8,176 nt of DNA. Source: Actinomycetes bacterium (GTDB lineage: Bacteria > Actinomycetota > Acidimicrobiia > Spongiisociales > UBA5794). Each line of letters begins with the position of its first letter. The first letter of the stretch is position 1. The position numbers and the translations under genes are program-made. The notes under the pieces are model-generated. The model was not told the DNA's origin and did no database searches. It saw only the letters and a program-made list of their open reading frames with translations. The stretch is taken from the NCBI GenBank assembly GCA_023336765.1, contig JAMBLL010000343.1, positions 1 to 8,176 of the forward strand. The letters run 5' to 3'. Of this stretch, positions 1 to 6,747 are shown piece by piece.

Positions 1-127
1 CAACACCGATGACACAATGTCTGGTGATCCCAGCATTGAGCACAGCACGGGCGAGTGACGGCAACAGTTTCGTCCTTGCGAGGTTGCCGGTTGCACCAAA
101 GATGACGAACGTTACATCTTGAGTCAC
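1..127 (-). CDS. zwf: Glucose-6-phosphate 1-dehydrogenase, N-terminal fragment (cut by window edge)
   Basis: This is the start of a gene that continues beyond base 1; 42 codons are visible. The product would oxidise glucose-6-phosphate to 6-phosphogluconolactone with NAD(P)+, the entry step of the oxidative pentose phosphate pathway in the cytoplasm. The visible protein has a beta strand followed by the dinucleotide-binding turn, VIFGATGNLARTKLLPSL at about residues 8-25, matching the GASGDLAxxKLxPAL signature of G6PD N-termini. An Asn replaces the usual Asp of the signature. A second strand, CVIGV, ends the fragment. The start is a GTG at 127-125 that overlaps the TGA of pgi by 4 bases (GTGA), which implies translational coupling; no Shine-Dalgarno is evident. 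The position right after tal and pgi matches the actinobacterial tal-pgi-zwf order. The family call is strong for so short a piece, but the intactness of the rest cannot be judged. Confidence 0.85.
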   Translation of the reverse strand, partial: MTQDVTFVIFGATGNLARTKLLPSLARAVLNAGITRHCVIGV

Positions 128-1713
128 GACACGACACGCTTGATCGCCACAAGGAGAAGGTTGAGGCCTGCCTGGGGCTCTTCGCCGAGGTCGACGGAGA
201 GAACCGTGCGCCCGTTCGATTCAAGCGCAGCGAGGTCGCCTTCTGCCTGGCCTCGGATCAGTTCATTGAACGTGAAAGTGGATTCGGGAACGCTGAGCAC
301 GGCTGATGGTGTGTCGAGAAGTTGGAGGAAGATGCCGCCCGGTGGCCCGCCCTTATGGACCTGCCCCGTCGAATGGAGGAACCGCGGTCCGTATCCGCCG
401 GTCGTGTACACCGACATCGCCTCATCGATGAACGATCGGATGGCCTCGATGTCCTGATCTGTTTGTGTCGTTGGGGCGAGGTACGCCTGGATGGACACGT
501 ACGAGGGGTCCGTCTGAGCGAACAACGCTCCCAGTGCACCCGCGAGTTCCTCTGAGGACACCGCAATCGGCGGGATGGTTGGCGCATCGAGTTCACCTGC
601 CATTGCGGATGCGGCGAGCTTCTTTGCGAGTTGGACATCTGGCTGGTTGAACGGATGGATCGAAAGGATCTCACCTGCGATTGCAGTTGCGAGCTCCAGG
701 ATGAACATCGCACCTGCAATGTCGTAGGCATTCGAGACGGTAAGCATGAAGTCGGTGCCGTCGATCGGTGCACCGCCGATGCCAACAACCGCGCCATCCG
801 TGGCGTTCGATGGGTAGGGGCCCCCTGCGACGGGGACGATGCCTTTGCCGTCCTTGCCCGTGGATTCAGCGATGAGTTGCTCGGTCCAGATAGGGAGTGT
901 GCTCAACGGTTCGTTGGCAACGATATGCGCCTTGTCGACCCCTTCGAGAGCGTCTGTGGCAAGCATGGCACCAAGCACGAATGCCGGATTGTTGTCGAGG
1001 GGGATGTCAGGGCCGCACAACGCTGCTGCTTGTGCAGCGGCGTCGAGCAACGCCGCGATATCAGCCCCGGCGAGGCCAGCGGGTACCAGGCCGAAGGCCG
1101 TCAGAGCCGAGTACCTGCCACCAACGGTCGGATCAGCCGAGATCGTGGCGCGGAAGGACCGCTGCGATGCGATCGCATCCAGAGGTGTACCAGGGTCGGT
1201 GATCGCAATGAAGTGGCTCCCTGGTGATGCCAGGGCGTCATCAGCGATCGACCAGAACCAGTGGAAGAACGACATCGTCTCGAGTGTGGTCCCCGACTTC
1301 GATGCGACGACGTACCATGTTGTGTGCGGATCTGTCCCTGCTGTGACCGCTGCGATGGCGTCTGGGTGTGTGGAGTCGAGTACAACGAGGACAGGGTCGT
1401 TGTCGGCGTGCGGAAGCGAAGATGCGAATACCTCTGGCGCCAGGGAGGATCCACCCATGCCGAGAAGTACGACGTGCGTTATCCCCTCTGCCACAGCGGC
1501 CTGGTGGAGTTGCTGAATCTGTGGAACGAGATCACGTGACGTGGCAGGAAGCGTGAGCCAGCCGAGCCTGTCTTCGATCTCGGGAACCGGTTCGACGCTC
1601 CACACGGTGGGATCGTGGTCCCACAAGCGGTTGATCAGCCTTTCCCGATTCCACCGTTCGGCCTGGCTGACGACCTCATCGTTGTTTCGTGAGAGATGCC
1701 ACGAGGTTGACAT
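124..1713 (-). CDS. pgi: Glucose-6-phosphate isomerase (actinobacterial, transaldolase-linked type)
   Basis: A 529-residue cytoplasmic enzyme that interconverts glucose-6-phosphate and fructose-6-phosphate, linking glycolysis to the pentose phosphate pathway. Two sugar-isomerase (SIS) halves are readable. The first has GMGGSSL (85-91), VLDSTHPDAI (111-120), the phosphate-binding SKSGTT (138-143) and GGRYSAL (198-204). The second has QLIAESTGKDGKG (279-291), HPFNQPDVQLAKK (353-365) with the conserved Asn-Gln and Lys, and GPRFLHSTGQVHKGG (442-456), which carries the C-terminal active-site His/Lys region. The ATG at 1713 lies 4 bases after the tal TGA and has no good Shine-Dalgarno, suggesting coupling to tal. 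The frame stays open upstream to 2298, but that part only shadows tal. This isomerase type often occurs as the C-terminal half of a fused transaldolase-isomerase; here it is a separate gene. Its TGA overlaps the GTG of zwf. Confidence 0.95.
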   Translation of the reverse strand: MSTSWHLSRNNDEVVSQAERWNRERLINRLWDHDPTVWSVEPVPEIEDRLGWLTLPATSRDLVPQIQQLHQAAVAEGITHVVLLGMGGSSLAPEVFASSLPHADNDPVLVVLDSTHPDAIAAVTAGTDPHTTWYVVASKSGTTLETMSFFHWFWSIADDALASPGSHFIAITDPGTPLDAIASQRSFRATISADPTVGGRYSALTAFGLVPAGLAGADIAALLDAAAQAAALCGPDIPLDNNPAFVLGAMLATDALEGVDKAHIVANEPLSTLPIWTEQLIAESTGKDGKGIVPVAGGPYPSNATDGAVVGIGGAPIDGTDFMLTVSNAYDIAGAMFILELATAIAGEILSIHPFNQPDVQLAKKLAASAMAGELDAPTIPPIAVSSEELAGALGALFAQTDPSYVSIQAYLAPTTQTDQDIEAIRSFIDEAMSVYTTGGYGPRFLHSTGQVHKGGPPGGIFLQLLDTPSAVLSVPESTFTFNELIRGQAEGDLAALESNGRTVLSVDLGEEPQAGLNLLLVAIKRVVS

Positions 1714-1717
1714 CGCG

Positions 1718-2791
1718 TCAGCCCAACTTCGCTGAGATGGTGCCGAGCAGGTTGTCGTATGCAGCGGCGAAGGACGCAACACCGTCCACCTGGAGTTGTG
1801 CTGTGATCGCATCGAAATCGACCCCGATTTCGGGAAGCGACGCGATGAGGGCCGCGGCTTCATCAACGTCAGAAAGGAGTGAGCCAGTCCTGACGATCCC
1901 GTGGTCGAGGAACGCATCGATGGTTGCAGGGGGCGCAGTGTTGACAGTGTTGGGGCCGATGAGATCCTCAACGTACATGACGTCCCTGTACGTCGGGTTC
2001 TTCGTTGAGGTCGATGCCCACAGCGCCCGCTGCGCGCGGACACCCTTGTTGGCCTGTTCCTTGAACTGTGGACCTTCGAAGACCTCCTGGTAGCGGCGGT
2101 ACGCAAGCTTTGCGTTCGCAATGGCGGCTTTGCCTCGTGCAGCAAGCGCCTCTGGCGTTCCGATCGCATCGAGGGCTGCATCCGTGGCGGCGTCGACACG
2201 TGAAACGAAGAACGATGCGACCGACGCCAAACGGGTCGGGTCTGTGGCACGCAAGGTGCCCCTGACATACGCGGTTGCGACCGCTTCGTAGTCAGCAAGC
2301 GAGAACATCAAGGTGGCGTTGATGTTGATACCGTCGCCTGTGAGTTCCTCGATCGCAGGGATGCCCGCAGGAGTCGCGGGGACCTTCACCATGAGGTTGG
2401 GCCGGTCGACCGCTGCCCAGAGCCGCTTGGCGTCCGAAATCGTGCCATCGGTGTCGTGGGCCAGCCGTGGTGAGACCTCAAGGCTGACGTATCCGTCGTG
2501 GCCGCCCGAATCGCTGTACACCCCCGCCAGGATGTCGGCAGCATCCTTGATGTCCGTGATAGCGAGCGCATCGAATGCGGTTTGGGCATCGGTGGTCGTG
2601 AGCGACGCGAGTTGCTCGTCGTAGAGGTCTGAGCCACCAATAGCGTTGTCGAATATCGATGGGTTACTCGTAACACCGCGTATGCCTTCGGTCACCAGGT
2701 CGGCGAGTCCTGATCCGGTGACCATGTCGCGTCTGATGAAGTCGTACCAGATCGACTGGCCAGCTTGGTCGAGTTCGTTGAGTTTCGTCAT
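1718..2791 (-). CDS. tal: Transaldolase
   Basis: A 357-residue cytoplasmic enzyme of the non-oxidative pentose phosphate pathway. It transfers a dihydroxyacetone unit from sedoheptulose-7-phosphate to glyceraldehyde-3-phosphate. The protein shows an N-terminal QSIWYDFIRRDM (12-23) with the conserved Asp17, the signature GVTSNPSIF (39-47), VSLEVSP (102-108), and NLMVKVPAT (132-140), in which Lys136 is the expected Schiff-base lysine. NATLMFS (158-164) follows. The length suits the longer actinobacterial transaldolases. The ATG at 2791 is preceded by a purine stretch (AAAGAG, about 5 bases upstream) that may be a weak ribosome-binding site. The gene starts 33 bases after galU and ends 4 bases before pgi. 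No promoter is evident in the 33-base gap, so expression as part of the galU-tal-pgi-zwf unit is likely. Confidence 0.95.
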   Translation of the reverse strand: MTKLNELDQAGQSIWYDFIRRDMVTGSGLADLVTEGIRGVTSNPSIFDNAIGGSDLYDEQLASLTTTDAQTAFDALAITDIKDAADILAGVYSDSGGHDGYVSLEVSPRLAHDTDGTISDAKRLWAAVDRPNLMVKVPATPAGIPAIEELTGDGININATLMFSLADYEAVATAYVRGTLRATDPTRLASVASFFVSRVDAATDAALDAIGTPEALAARGKAAIANAKLAYRRYQEVFEGPQFKEQANKGVRAQRALWASTSTKNPTYRDVMYVEDLIGPNTVNTAPPATIDAFLDHGIVRTGSLLSDVDEAAALIASLPEIGVDFDAITAQLQVDGVASFAAAYDNLLGTISAKLG

Positions 2792-2824
2792 AGTGCTCTT
2801 TCGTTCTTGGGTGCTTGGTGGAGG

Positions 2825-3703
2825 CTACGACTCATCCGCGAGGGAGTTGACGAGTCGTTGGACGTTCTCTCGGAGGTCGTCGCGTTGGAGAGCGAGCCTG
2901 ATGGTCGCCTCGACGAATCCAGACTTCGTTCCGCAATCGAATCGCTGAGCTTCGAGTCGCACCGCATGGAACGGTTGTGATCCGAGAGATGCCATGAGTG
3001 CATCGGTGAGTTGGATCTCCCCTCCGGTGCCTGCTGCCGTGTTCTCAAGGATCTGCATGATCGGTGCGGTGAGCACGTACCTGCCGACGATGGCCAGGTT
3101 CGAGGGTGCGGCTGATGGCTCTGGTTTCTCGACCATCGATACGACCTCGATCGCGGACCCCGAGGCTTCACCGGGTTCGATGATTCCGTATCGCTGCGTT
3201 TCTGTGGCGGGCACTTCATCGACGAGTACGACGTTCCCGCCTGTTCGTTCATGTACGTCGATCATCGATGCCAATACTGGACGCTCCGCGAGGATGAGTT
3301 CATCGGCAAGGAGAACTGCAAACGGTTCGTTCCCCACGACGTGGCGGGCACACCACACGGCGTGACCGAGTCCGAGTGGCTCCATCTGGCGCACATACGC
3401 AACCTCTCCTGGCCCTGGGCGCAGTTTGCGTAACCGGTCCAGGTCCTGCGTCTTCCCCCGTGCCTTGAGCGTTTCTTCGAGTTCGTAGCTCACATCGAAG
3501 TGGTCTTCGATGGCACCTTTGCCCCTACCTGTGACGAATACGAAGTTCTCGATTCCCGCTGCTCGCGCCTCATCGACCGCGTACTGGATCAGGGGCCTGT
3601 CGACGATCGGGAGAAGTTCCTTCGGGATCGACTTCGTGGCAGGCAGGAACCTCGTTCCGAGCCCTGCCACAGGAAATACGGCTGTGCGAACGGAATGGGT
3701 CAT
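2825..3703 (-). CDS. galU: UTP--glucose-1-phosphate uridylyltransferase
   Basis: A 292-residue cytoplasmic nucleotidyltransferase that makes UDP-glucose from UTP and glucose-1-phosphate, feeding envelope polysaccharides, glycolipids and trehalose or glycogen pathways. The N-terminal nucleotide-binding motif is AGLGTRFLPATKSIPKELLP (13-32). The metal/sugar-binding LLADE is at 131-135 (Asp134), RYGII at 171-175, VEKP at 191-194, GGEIQLTDA at 227-235 and FDCGTK at 255-260. Length and motif order match bacterial GalU. The ATG at 3703 overlaps the stop of the upstream peroxiredoxin gene as ATGA, and no Shine-Dalgarno precedes it, so initiation probably depends on upstream translation. It ends with TAG, 33 bases before tal. 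Related families such as RmlA, or GlgC, lack this pattern, so the call is firm. Confidence 0.95.
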   Translation of the reverse strand: MTHSVRTAVFPVAGLGTRFLPATKSIPKELLPIVDRPLIQYAVDEARAAGIENFVFVTGRGKGAIEDHFDVSYELEETLKARGKTQDLDRLRKLRPGPGEVAYVRQMEPLGLGHAVWCARHVVGNEPFAVLLADELILAERPVLASMIDVHERTGGNVVLVDEVPATETQRYGIIEPGEASGSAIEVVSMVEKPEPSAAPSNLAIVGRYVLTAPIMQILENTAAGTGGEIQLTDALMASLGSQPFHAVRLEAQRFDCGTKSGFVEATIRLALQRDDLRENVQRLVNSLADES

Positions 3704-4158
3704 GGCGTCACAACACCCACGATGCGCTCGGCATGGCCCGTGGCCTTGACGTTGTAGAACGCGCTCTCGATCGTGCCGTTTGCGATGAGGAAGGTCGAGC
3801 GGATGATCCCCATGTACTCGCGTCCGTAGTTCCTCTTCATGCCGTATGCGCCGTAGGCCGTGGCGATCGTGTGATCAGGGTCAGACAACAGGTCGAAGGG
3901 GAGGTCGTACTCTGTCTTGAAGTCCGCGAGCTTGTCTGGTGCATCGGGGGACACTCCGAGGATCGTGTAATCACGGTCCGTGAAGGTCTCGTAGCGTTCC
4001 GCGAAGTCGCAACTCTCCGTCGTGCATCCGGGTGTGAACGCTTTCGGGTAGAAGTACAGGACGAGTTTCGCATCCTTGAACTCACCTGATGACCGCAGGG
4101 CCCCTGTTTGGTCAGGTGCCGTGAAATCGGGTGCTGTGTCACCTGGTTCGAGTCGCAT
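3700..4158 (-). CDS. bcp: Thiol peroxidase, BCP/PrxQ-type peroxiredoxin
   Basis: A 152-residue cytoplasmic peroxiredoxin that reduces hydrogen peroxide and organic hydroperoxides with electrons from thioredoxin. The protein begins with GDTAPDFTAPD (6-16) and has the active-site segment YPKAFTPGCTTESCDF (37-52). Cys45 is the peroxidatic cysteine within PxxxTxxC, and Cys50 sits five residues later as the resolving cysteine of atypical 2-Cys PrxQ enzymes. The catalytic-pocket Arg is likely Arg120 in GIIRSTFLI. Length is typical of the family. The ATG at 4158 follows a clear AGGAG (4163-4167) with a 4-base spacer, the best Shine-Dalgarno in the window. The gene begins 32 bases after rlmN and its TGA overlaps the start of galU. 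It is not itself a sugar enzyme, but its reductant ultimately draws on NADPH of the kind the downstream zwf product makes. Confidence 0.93.
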   Translation of the reverse strand: MRLEPGDTAPDFTAPDQTGALRSSGEFKDAKLVLYFYPKAFTPGCTTESCDFAERYETFTDRDYTILGVSPDAPDKLADFKTEYDLPFDLLSDPDHTIATAYGAYGMKRNYGREYMGIIRSTFLIANGTIESAFYNVKATGHAERIVGVVTP

Positions 4159-4162
4159 ATCA

Positions 4163-4167
4163 CTCCT
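4163..4167 (-). promoter_or_regulatory. Shine-Dalgarno of bcp
   Basis: AGGAG reads on the minus strand 4 bases before the ATG at 4158. It fixes the start of the peroxiredoxin gene. It also marks bcp as an independent ribosome entry point within the cluster, unlike galU, pgi and zwf, which have overlapping or nearly touching starts without such a site. Confidence 0.75.
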
Positions 4168-4190
4168 GTTCGCTTCGTGGGGAGGTTAGC

Positions 4191-5219
4191 TCACGACGAT
4201 TCGGCGCGAAGGCGCAGTTGCCCGCACGCAGCGTCGATGTCCTGGCCCCTGGTGTCCCTGAGGGTCACATTTGCGCCGTGTCTCTTGAGCGTTGCGATGA
4301 ACCGGTTCACGTGGTCGCGATCTGGAGGCTTGTCAGTGCTCAGAGGAGTCGGGTTGAGAGCGATCACGTTGATGTGGGCGTGGATCTGGCGAGCGATCCG
4401 AGCGAGTCCCTCGGCTTCGAGTTCCGAGTCGTTCTCGCCCGCGATGAGCGTCCACTCGAGGCTGATCCGCCGACCCTTTGCCGCGTAGTAGTCGGACGCT
4501 GCCGCGATGACGTCATCGATCGGATAGCGAGCGTTGATGGGGACGAGTTTGGTCCGTTCAGAGGGGATGGTCGAATGCAGGCTGACCGCCAGGTACACAG
4601 GCCAGCGCTCATCGATCAGCTTGCGCATGCCAGGGACGAACCCAACCGTGCTCACGGTGATCGACCGTGCCGACATACCCATCACGTCGGTCATCCTTCG
4701 GATGGACTCGATGGTGTTGTCGTAGTTCGCGAGTGGTTCCCCCATGCCCATGAAGACAACGTTGGTGACACGCTCGGGGCTTCTTGGTATCGGGTTGGCA
4801 GCGAGGTATGCGTTTGCGTAGGCGACCTGTGCAACGATCTCGCCAGCGTCGAGGTGTCTGTCGAATCCAAACTGGCCCGTGGCACAGAAGGTGCATCCCA
4901 TGGCACATCCGACCTGGGATGAGATGCACAACGTGGTCCGATTGGAGTACCCCATCAGGACCGATTCGATCTGTGAACCATCAGTGCAACGGAACAGCCA
5001 CTTGATGGTCCGGCCACGGTCGGCCGTCTGGGTGACATCGACGGTGAACGGCCACAGATCCTCCCGGATCGCGTCGCGCAGCTCCTTGGGGAGGTTCGTC
5101 ATCTCATCGACAGTGAGAACGGGTGTGTGGTACAGCCACTCCCTGAGCTGGTCGGCCCGATAGGCTGGCTGGTCACCGAGAACCTCATCGAGGCCCTCGG
5201 GATCCGTCAGGTACAGCAC
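4191..5219 (-). CDS. rlmN: Dual-specificity 23S rRNA/tRNA adenine-C2 methyltransferase (radical SAM)
   Basis: A 342-residue radical-SAM enzyme that methylates C2 of A2503 in 23S rRNA and, in E. coli, of A37 in some tRNAs. Numbering from the GTG at 5219, the N-terminal domain has PAYRADQLREWLY (18-30). The [4Fe-4S] motif CxxxCxxC is Cys105, Cys109 and Cys112 in VGCAMGCTFCATGQFGF. Cys98, seven residues earlier, and Cys332 in DIDAACGQL correspond to the resolving and methyl-carrying cysteines of E. coli RlmN (Cys118 and Cys355). The SAM-binding GMGEPLANYDN spans 158-168. I chose the GTG one base after the upstream stop. An in-frame GTG at 5336 would add 39 residues, largely Arg/Ser/Gln-rich and overlapping the upstream gene, and looks like out-of-frame translation. 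No good Shine-Dalgarno precedes 5219, so coupling is assumed. The family call is certain; the start is less so. Confidence 0.93.
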   Translation of the reverse strand: MLYLTDPEGLDEVLGDQPAYRADQLREWLYHTPVLTVDEMTNLPKELRDAIREDLWPFTVDVTQTADRGRTIKWLFRCTDGSQIESVLMGYSNRTTLCISSQVGCAMGCTFCATGQFGFDRHLDAGEIVAQVAYANAYLAANPIPRSPERVTNVVFMGMGEPLANYDNTIESIRRMTDVMGMSARSITVSTVGFVPGMRKLIDERWPVYLAVSLHSTIPSERTKLVPINARYPIDDVIAAASDYYAAKGRRISLEWTLIAGENDSELEAEGLARIARQIHAHINVIALNPTPLSTDKPPDRDHVNRFIATLKRHGANVTLRDTRGQDIDAACGQLRLRAESS

Positions 5220-5220
5220 G

Positions 5221-5544
5221 TCAGGCGCGTGCTCGTGCGTCTTCGCTCCACCGTGCTGCGGTTGTAGCTGACGTCTCTGCGATGCTGGCGAGCTCGTCGA
5301 CCGGCATCGCAGCGAGTGCGGCGAAGGTGTCGACACCTGCTTCGTTCAGATTGCTCGCTTTGACAGGGCCTATGCCGTTGATCTCGGTGAGGTCGTCCGG
5401 CTGGGCGGGAGTACGGAACAACGGTGGGGGTTCGTCGTGGATCTCGGGCGAGGGCAGGATGCGGTCGCTCATCGCCCAGATCGCAGCACCGATGCCTGCG
5501 ATGACGCCGCCTATTCGGATGAGGTTCTTCACGGTCTGGTTCAT
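5221..5544 (-). CDS. Small membrane-anchored helix-hairpin-helix protein
   Basis: A 107-residue protein of unknown role. Residues 9-25 (about RIGGVIAGIGAAIWAM) form one hydrophobic segment, probably a membrane anchor. A Pro-rich spacer follows (about 31-48), then a helix-hairpin-helix region. This contains LTEINGIGPVKASNLNEAGV (52-71), with the GIGP turn typical of HhH nucleic-acid-binding or protein-interaction modules, and continues as TFAALAAMPVDELASIAETS (73-92). Similar single-domain HhH proteins are widespread and mostly uncharacterised, so no function is assigned. The C-terminus is Arg/Ala-rich. The ATG at 5544 has GGAG 12 bases upstream, which is too far for normal spacing, but a TACAAT lies exactly 6 bases upstream, suggesting a leaderless transcript. 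The stop lies one base before the rlmN start, so the two are probably translated together. Confidence 0.8.
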   Translation of the reverse strand: MNQTVKNLIRIGGVIAGIGAAIWAMSDRILPSPEIHDEPPPLFRTPAQPDDLTEINGIGPVKASNLNEAGVDTFAALAAMPVDELASIAETSATTAARWSEDARARA

Positions 5545-5550
5545 ATGGTG

Positions 5551-5556
5551 ATTGTA
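5551..5556 (-). promoter_or_regulatory. Candidate -10 element giving a leaderless mRNA for the HhH gene
   Basis: TACAAT on the minus strand is one mismatch from TATAAT. It ends 6 bases before the ATG at 5544, which would put the transcription start on the A of the start codon. This TANNNT-to-ATG geometry is characteristic of leaderless genes in actinobacteria. No convincing -35 hexamer is seen at the right distance. If real, it gives the HhH-rlmN part of the cluster its own promoter inside the 21-bp gap after the transglycosylase gene. Confidence 0.45.
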
Positions 5557-5565
5557 CTCCGATCG

Positions 5566-6639
5566 TCAGCCCGAGCAGGACCCGTAGCTTGGAAGGCGAC
5601 TCCATGGCGCATACCAGTTGCTTCCCGAACCTGCGATCGCGGCGCCTGCTGCGATGTTGGCTTCGCCGTTGTAGGGGGAAGCGACAAGCCCGTTGGAGTC
5701 CTTGAACCCTGCGCTTGCCGCCCGGCCCGGCCAGTACTTGATGAGATGCTGCATGAGCCCCGATGCCCCGTACCGGGAGTTGTATGCCCTCGGGTCGCCC
5801 CTGGATTCACGCAGGATGATGCCGAGCACGCAGTCGACACGGTCCGCAGCCCAGTACCTCGCCACCGTAGATCTCCACTGTTCGACATCGCGGATGCCGC
5901 CAGCGTCTGCTGGCCAGTTAGGTGACCACTGCGAAGATGTTGAGGACGAGGACGCTTTTGTCGTCGTGGTCGTAGCCGTCGCAGCCGTCGAACTCTGGGC
6001 TTTTGTGGTCGTCGTGGCGGGTGCCGTTGTGGTCTTCGTCTGTGGTGGCGTATAGCTGACTACGATCCGCTTGGTCGTTGTGTTGCCCGCGGCGTCCGTC
6101 GCGCTGAATGACGCGCCGTTGTCTCCAGCGACGAGAGCGAGCGAGATCGACCATGTCCCGTCGTCGTTGACGTGGGCATCGAAGGGCCCTGAGCGCACCG
6201 TGGCGCCCTTCTCAACGGTGCCCTTGAACTCGAGGATCGATGTATCGGCCGTGTCCCCATCATGGGGCGAAGTGATCGTGAATGACGGTGGAGTCGTGTC
6301 GGGGGCTGCAGTGGTCGTCGGCGAAACGTGGACCGATATCGATTCAGGGTCTTCGTTGATCACTCCAGCGTCGTCATCGGTTTCTGTGACGGTCGCTGTT
6401 CCGACACTGTCCGGCCCGTCTGTCTGGCCTGTATCGGTCTCCTCTCCGGTCCCTGACGTTCGGATCGCAAGGATCGCTGCTGCAACGCGGGCGGTAACCG
6501 GCGCATCCACAGAGTTCGCACCTGGTGCAGCGACTGTGGCCTCGGCACCGTCGGAGGGAGAGAACGCAGCGAAACCGATCACGGTCACGAGCGCGATTGC
6601 TGCCAGACTCGCATATGCGATCGGTACTCGACGTATCAC
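5566..6639 (-). CDS. Secreted lytic-transglycosylase-like protein with Ig-like domain
   Basis: A 357-residue exported protein, likely acting on peptidoglycan. The N-terminus has RR followed by a hydrophobic stretch (about 7-26), a signal peptide or anchor. Residues 30-112 are low-complexity, acidic and Thr/Ala-rich. A bacterial Ig-like domain follows (about 114-198), with DTTPPSFTITSP at its start and SATDAAGNTTTKRIVVSY at its end, as in glucodextranase-B-type repeats. A Thr/Ser/Ala linker (about 199-237) precedes the C-terminal SLT-like domain (about 251-357). There, LGIILRESRGDP holds the putative catalytic Glu278, GASGLMQH (291-298) is the second family motif, and YNGEANIAAGAAIA is the third. 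Cys270 and Cys355 could pair as a disulphide. The start is a GTG at 6639 with GGAG 4 bases upstream. It is the first gene of the minus-strand cluster; its envelope role contrasts with the metabolic genes downstream. Enzyme activity is inferred from motifs. Confidence 0.85.
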   Translation of the reverse strand: MIRRVPIAYASLAAIALVTVIGFAAFSPSDGAEATVAAPGANSVDAPVTARVAAAILAIRTSGTGEETDTGQTDGPDSVGTATVTETDDDAGVINEDPESISVHVSPTTTAAPDTTPPSFTITSPHDGDTADTSILEFKGTVEKGATVRSGPFDAHVNDDGTWSISLALVAGDNGASFSATDAAGNTTTKRIVVSYTPPQTKTTTAPATTTTKAQSSTAATATTTTTKASSSSTSSQWSPNWPADAGGIRDVEQWRSTVARYWAADRVDCVLGIILRESRGDPRAYNSRYGASGLMQHLIKYWPGRAASAGFKDSNGLVASPYNGEANIAAGAAIAGSGSNWYAPWSRLPSYGSCSG

Positions 6640-6685
6640 TTCGCTCCGCTTCGTGATGTGGACTTGTTCATACAGACATCATTCG

Positions 6686-6712
6686 TTGATGGCACAGACG
6701 TGCGTACATCAA
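6686..6712. promoter_or_regulatory. Imperfect dyad upstream of the transglycosylase gene
   Basis: TTGATG (6686-6691) and CATCAA (6707-6712) are exact inverted arms. Inside them GCAC (6692-6695) pairs with GTGC (6700-6703), leaving a 4-base loop and a 3-base bulge. The site lies 47-73 bases before the GTG at 6639, within the presumed leader if the promoter at 6748-6776 is real. It could be an operator or a leader hairpin; the sequence alone does not say which. Confidence 0.4.
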
Positions 6713-6747
6713 CACTCCCAGCGCGGGTGGATGCTTCTGCTCTCATC

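Noticed and set aside
839..1516. Plus-strand frame of about 225 codons opposite pgi
   Set aside because: It is antisense to a conserved enzyme, with composition and length explained by GC-rich codon use. No motif or ribosome-binding site is seen.
1700..1740. Programmed frameshift producing a Tal-Pgi fusion
   Set aside because: There is no slippery heptamer or stimulatory structure at the junction, and each gene has its own start and stop.
1714..2298. Upstream extension of pgi to an ATG at 2298
   Set aside because: The frame is open but lies wholly within tal on the same strand. Its product is Ser/Arg/Pro-rich with no family motifs, and the isomerase motifs fit a start at 1713.
4131..4922. 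Plus-strand frame of about 263 codons opposite rlmN
   Set aside because: It is a shadow of rlmN; its Arg/Val/Asp-rich product shows no recognisable domain.
5220..5336. Longer rlmN starting at a GTG at 5336
   Set aside because: It would overlap the HhH gene by 116 bases and add a basic, low-complexity N-terminus not seen in RlmN proteins.
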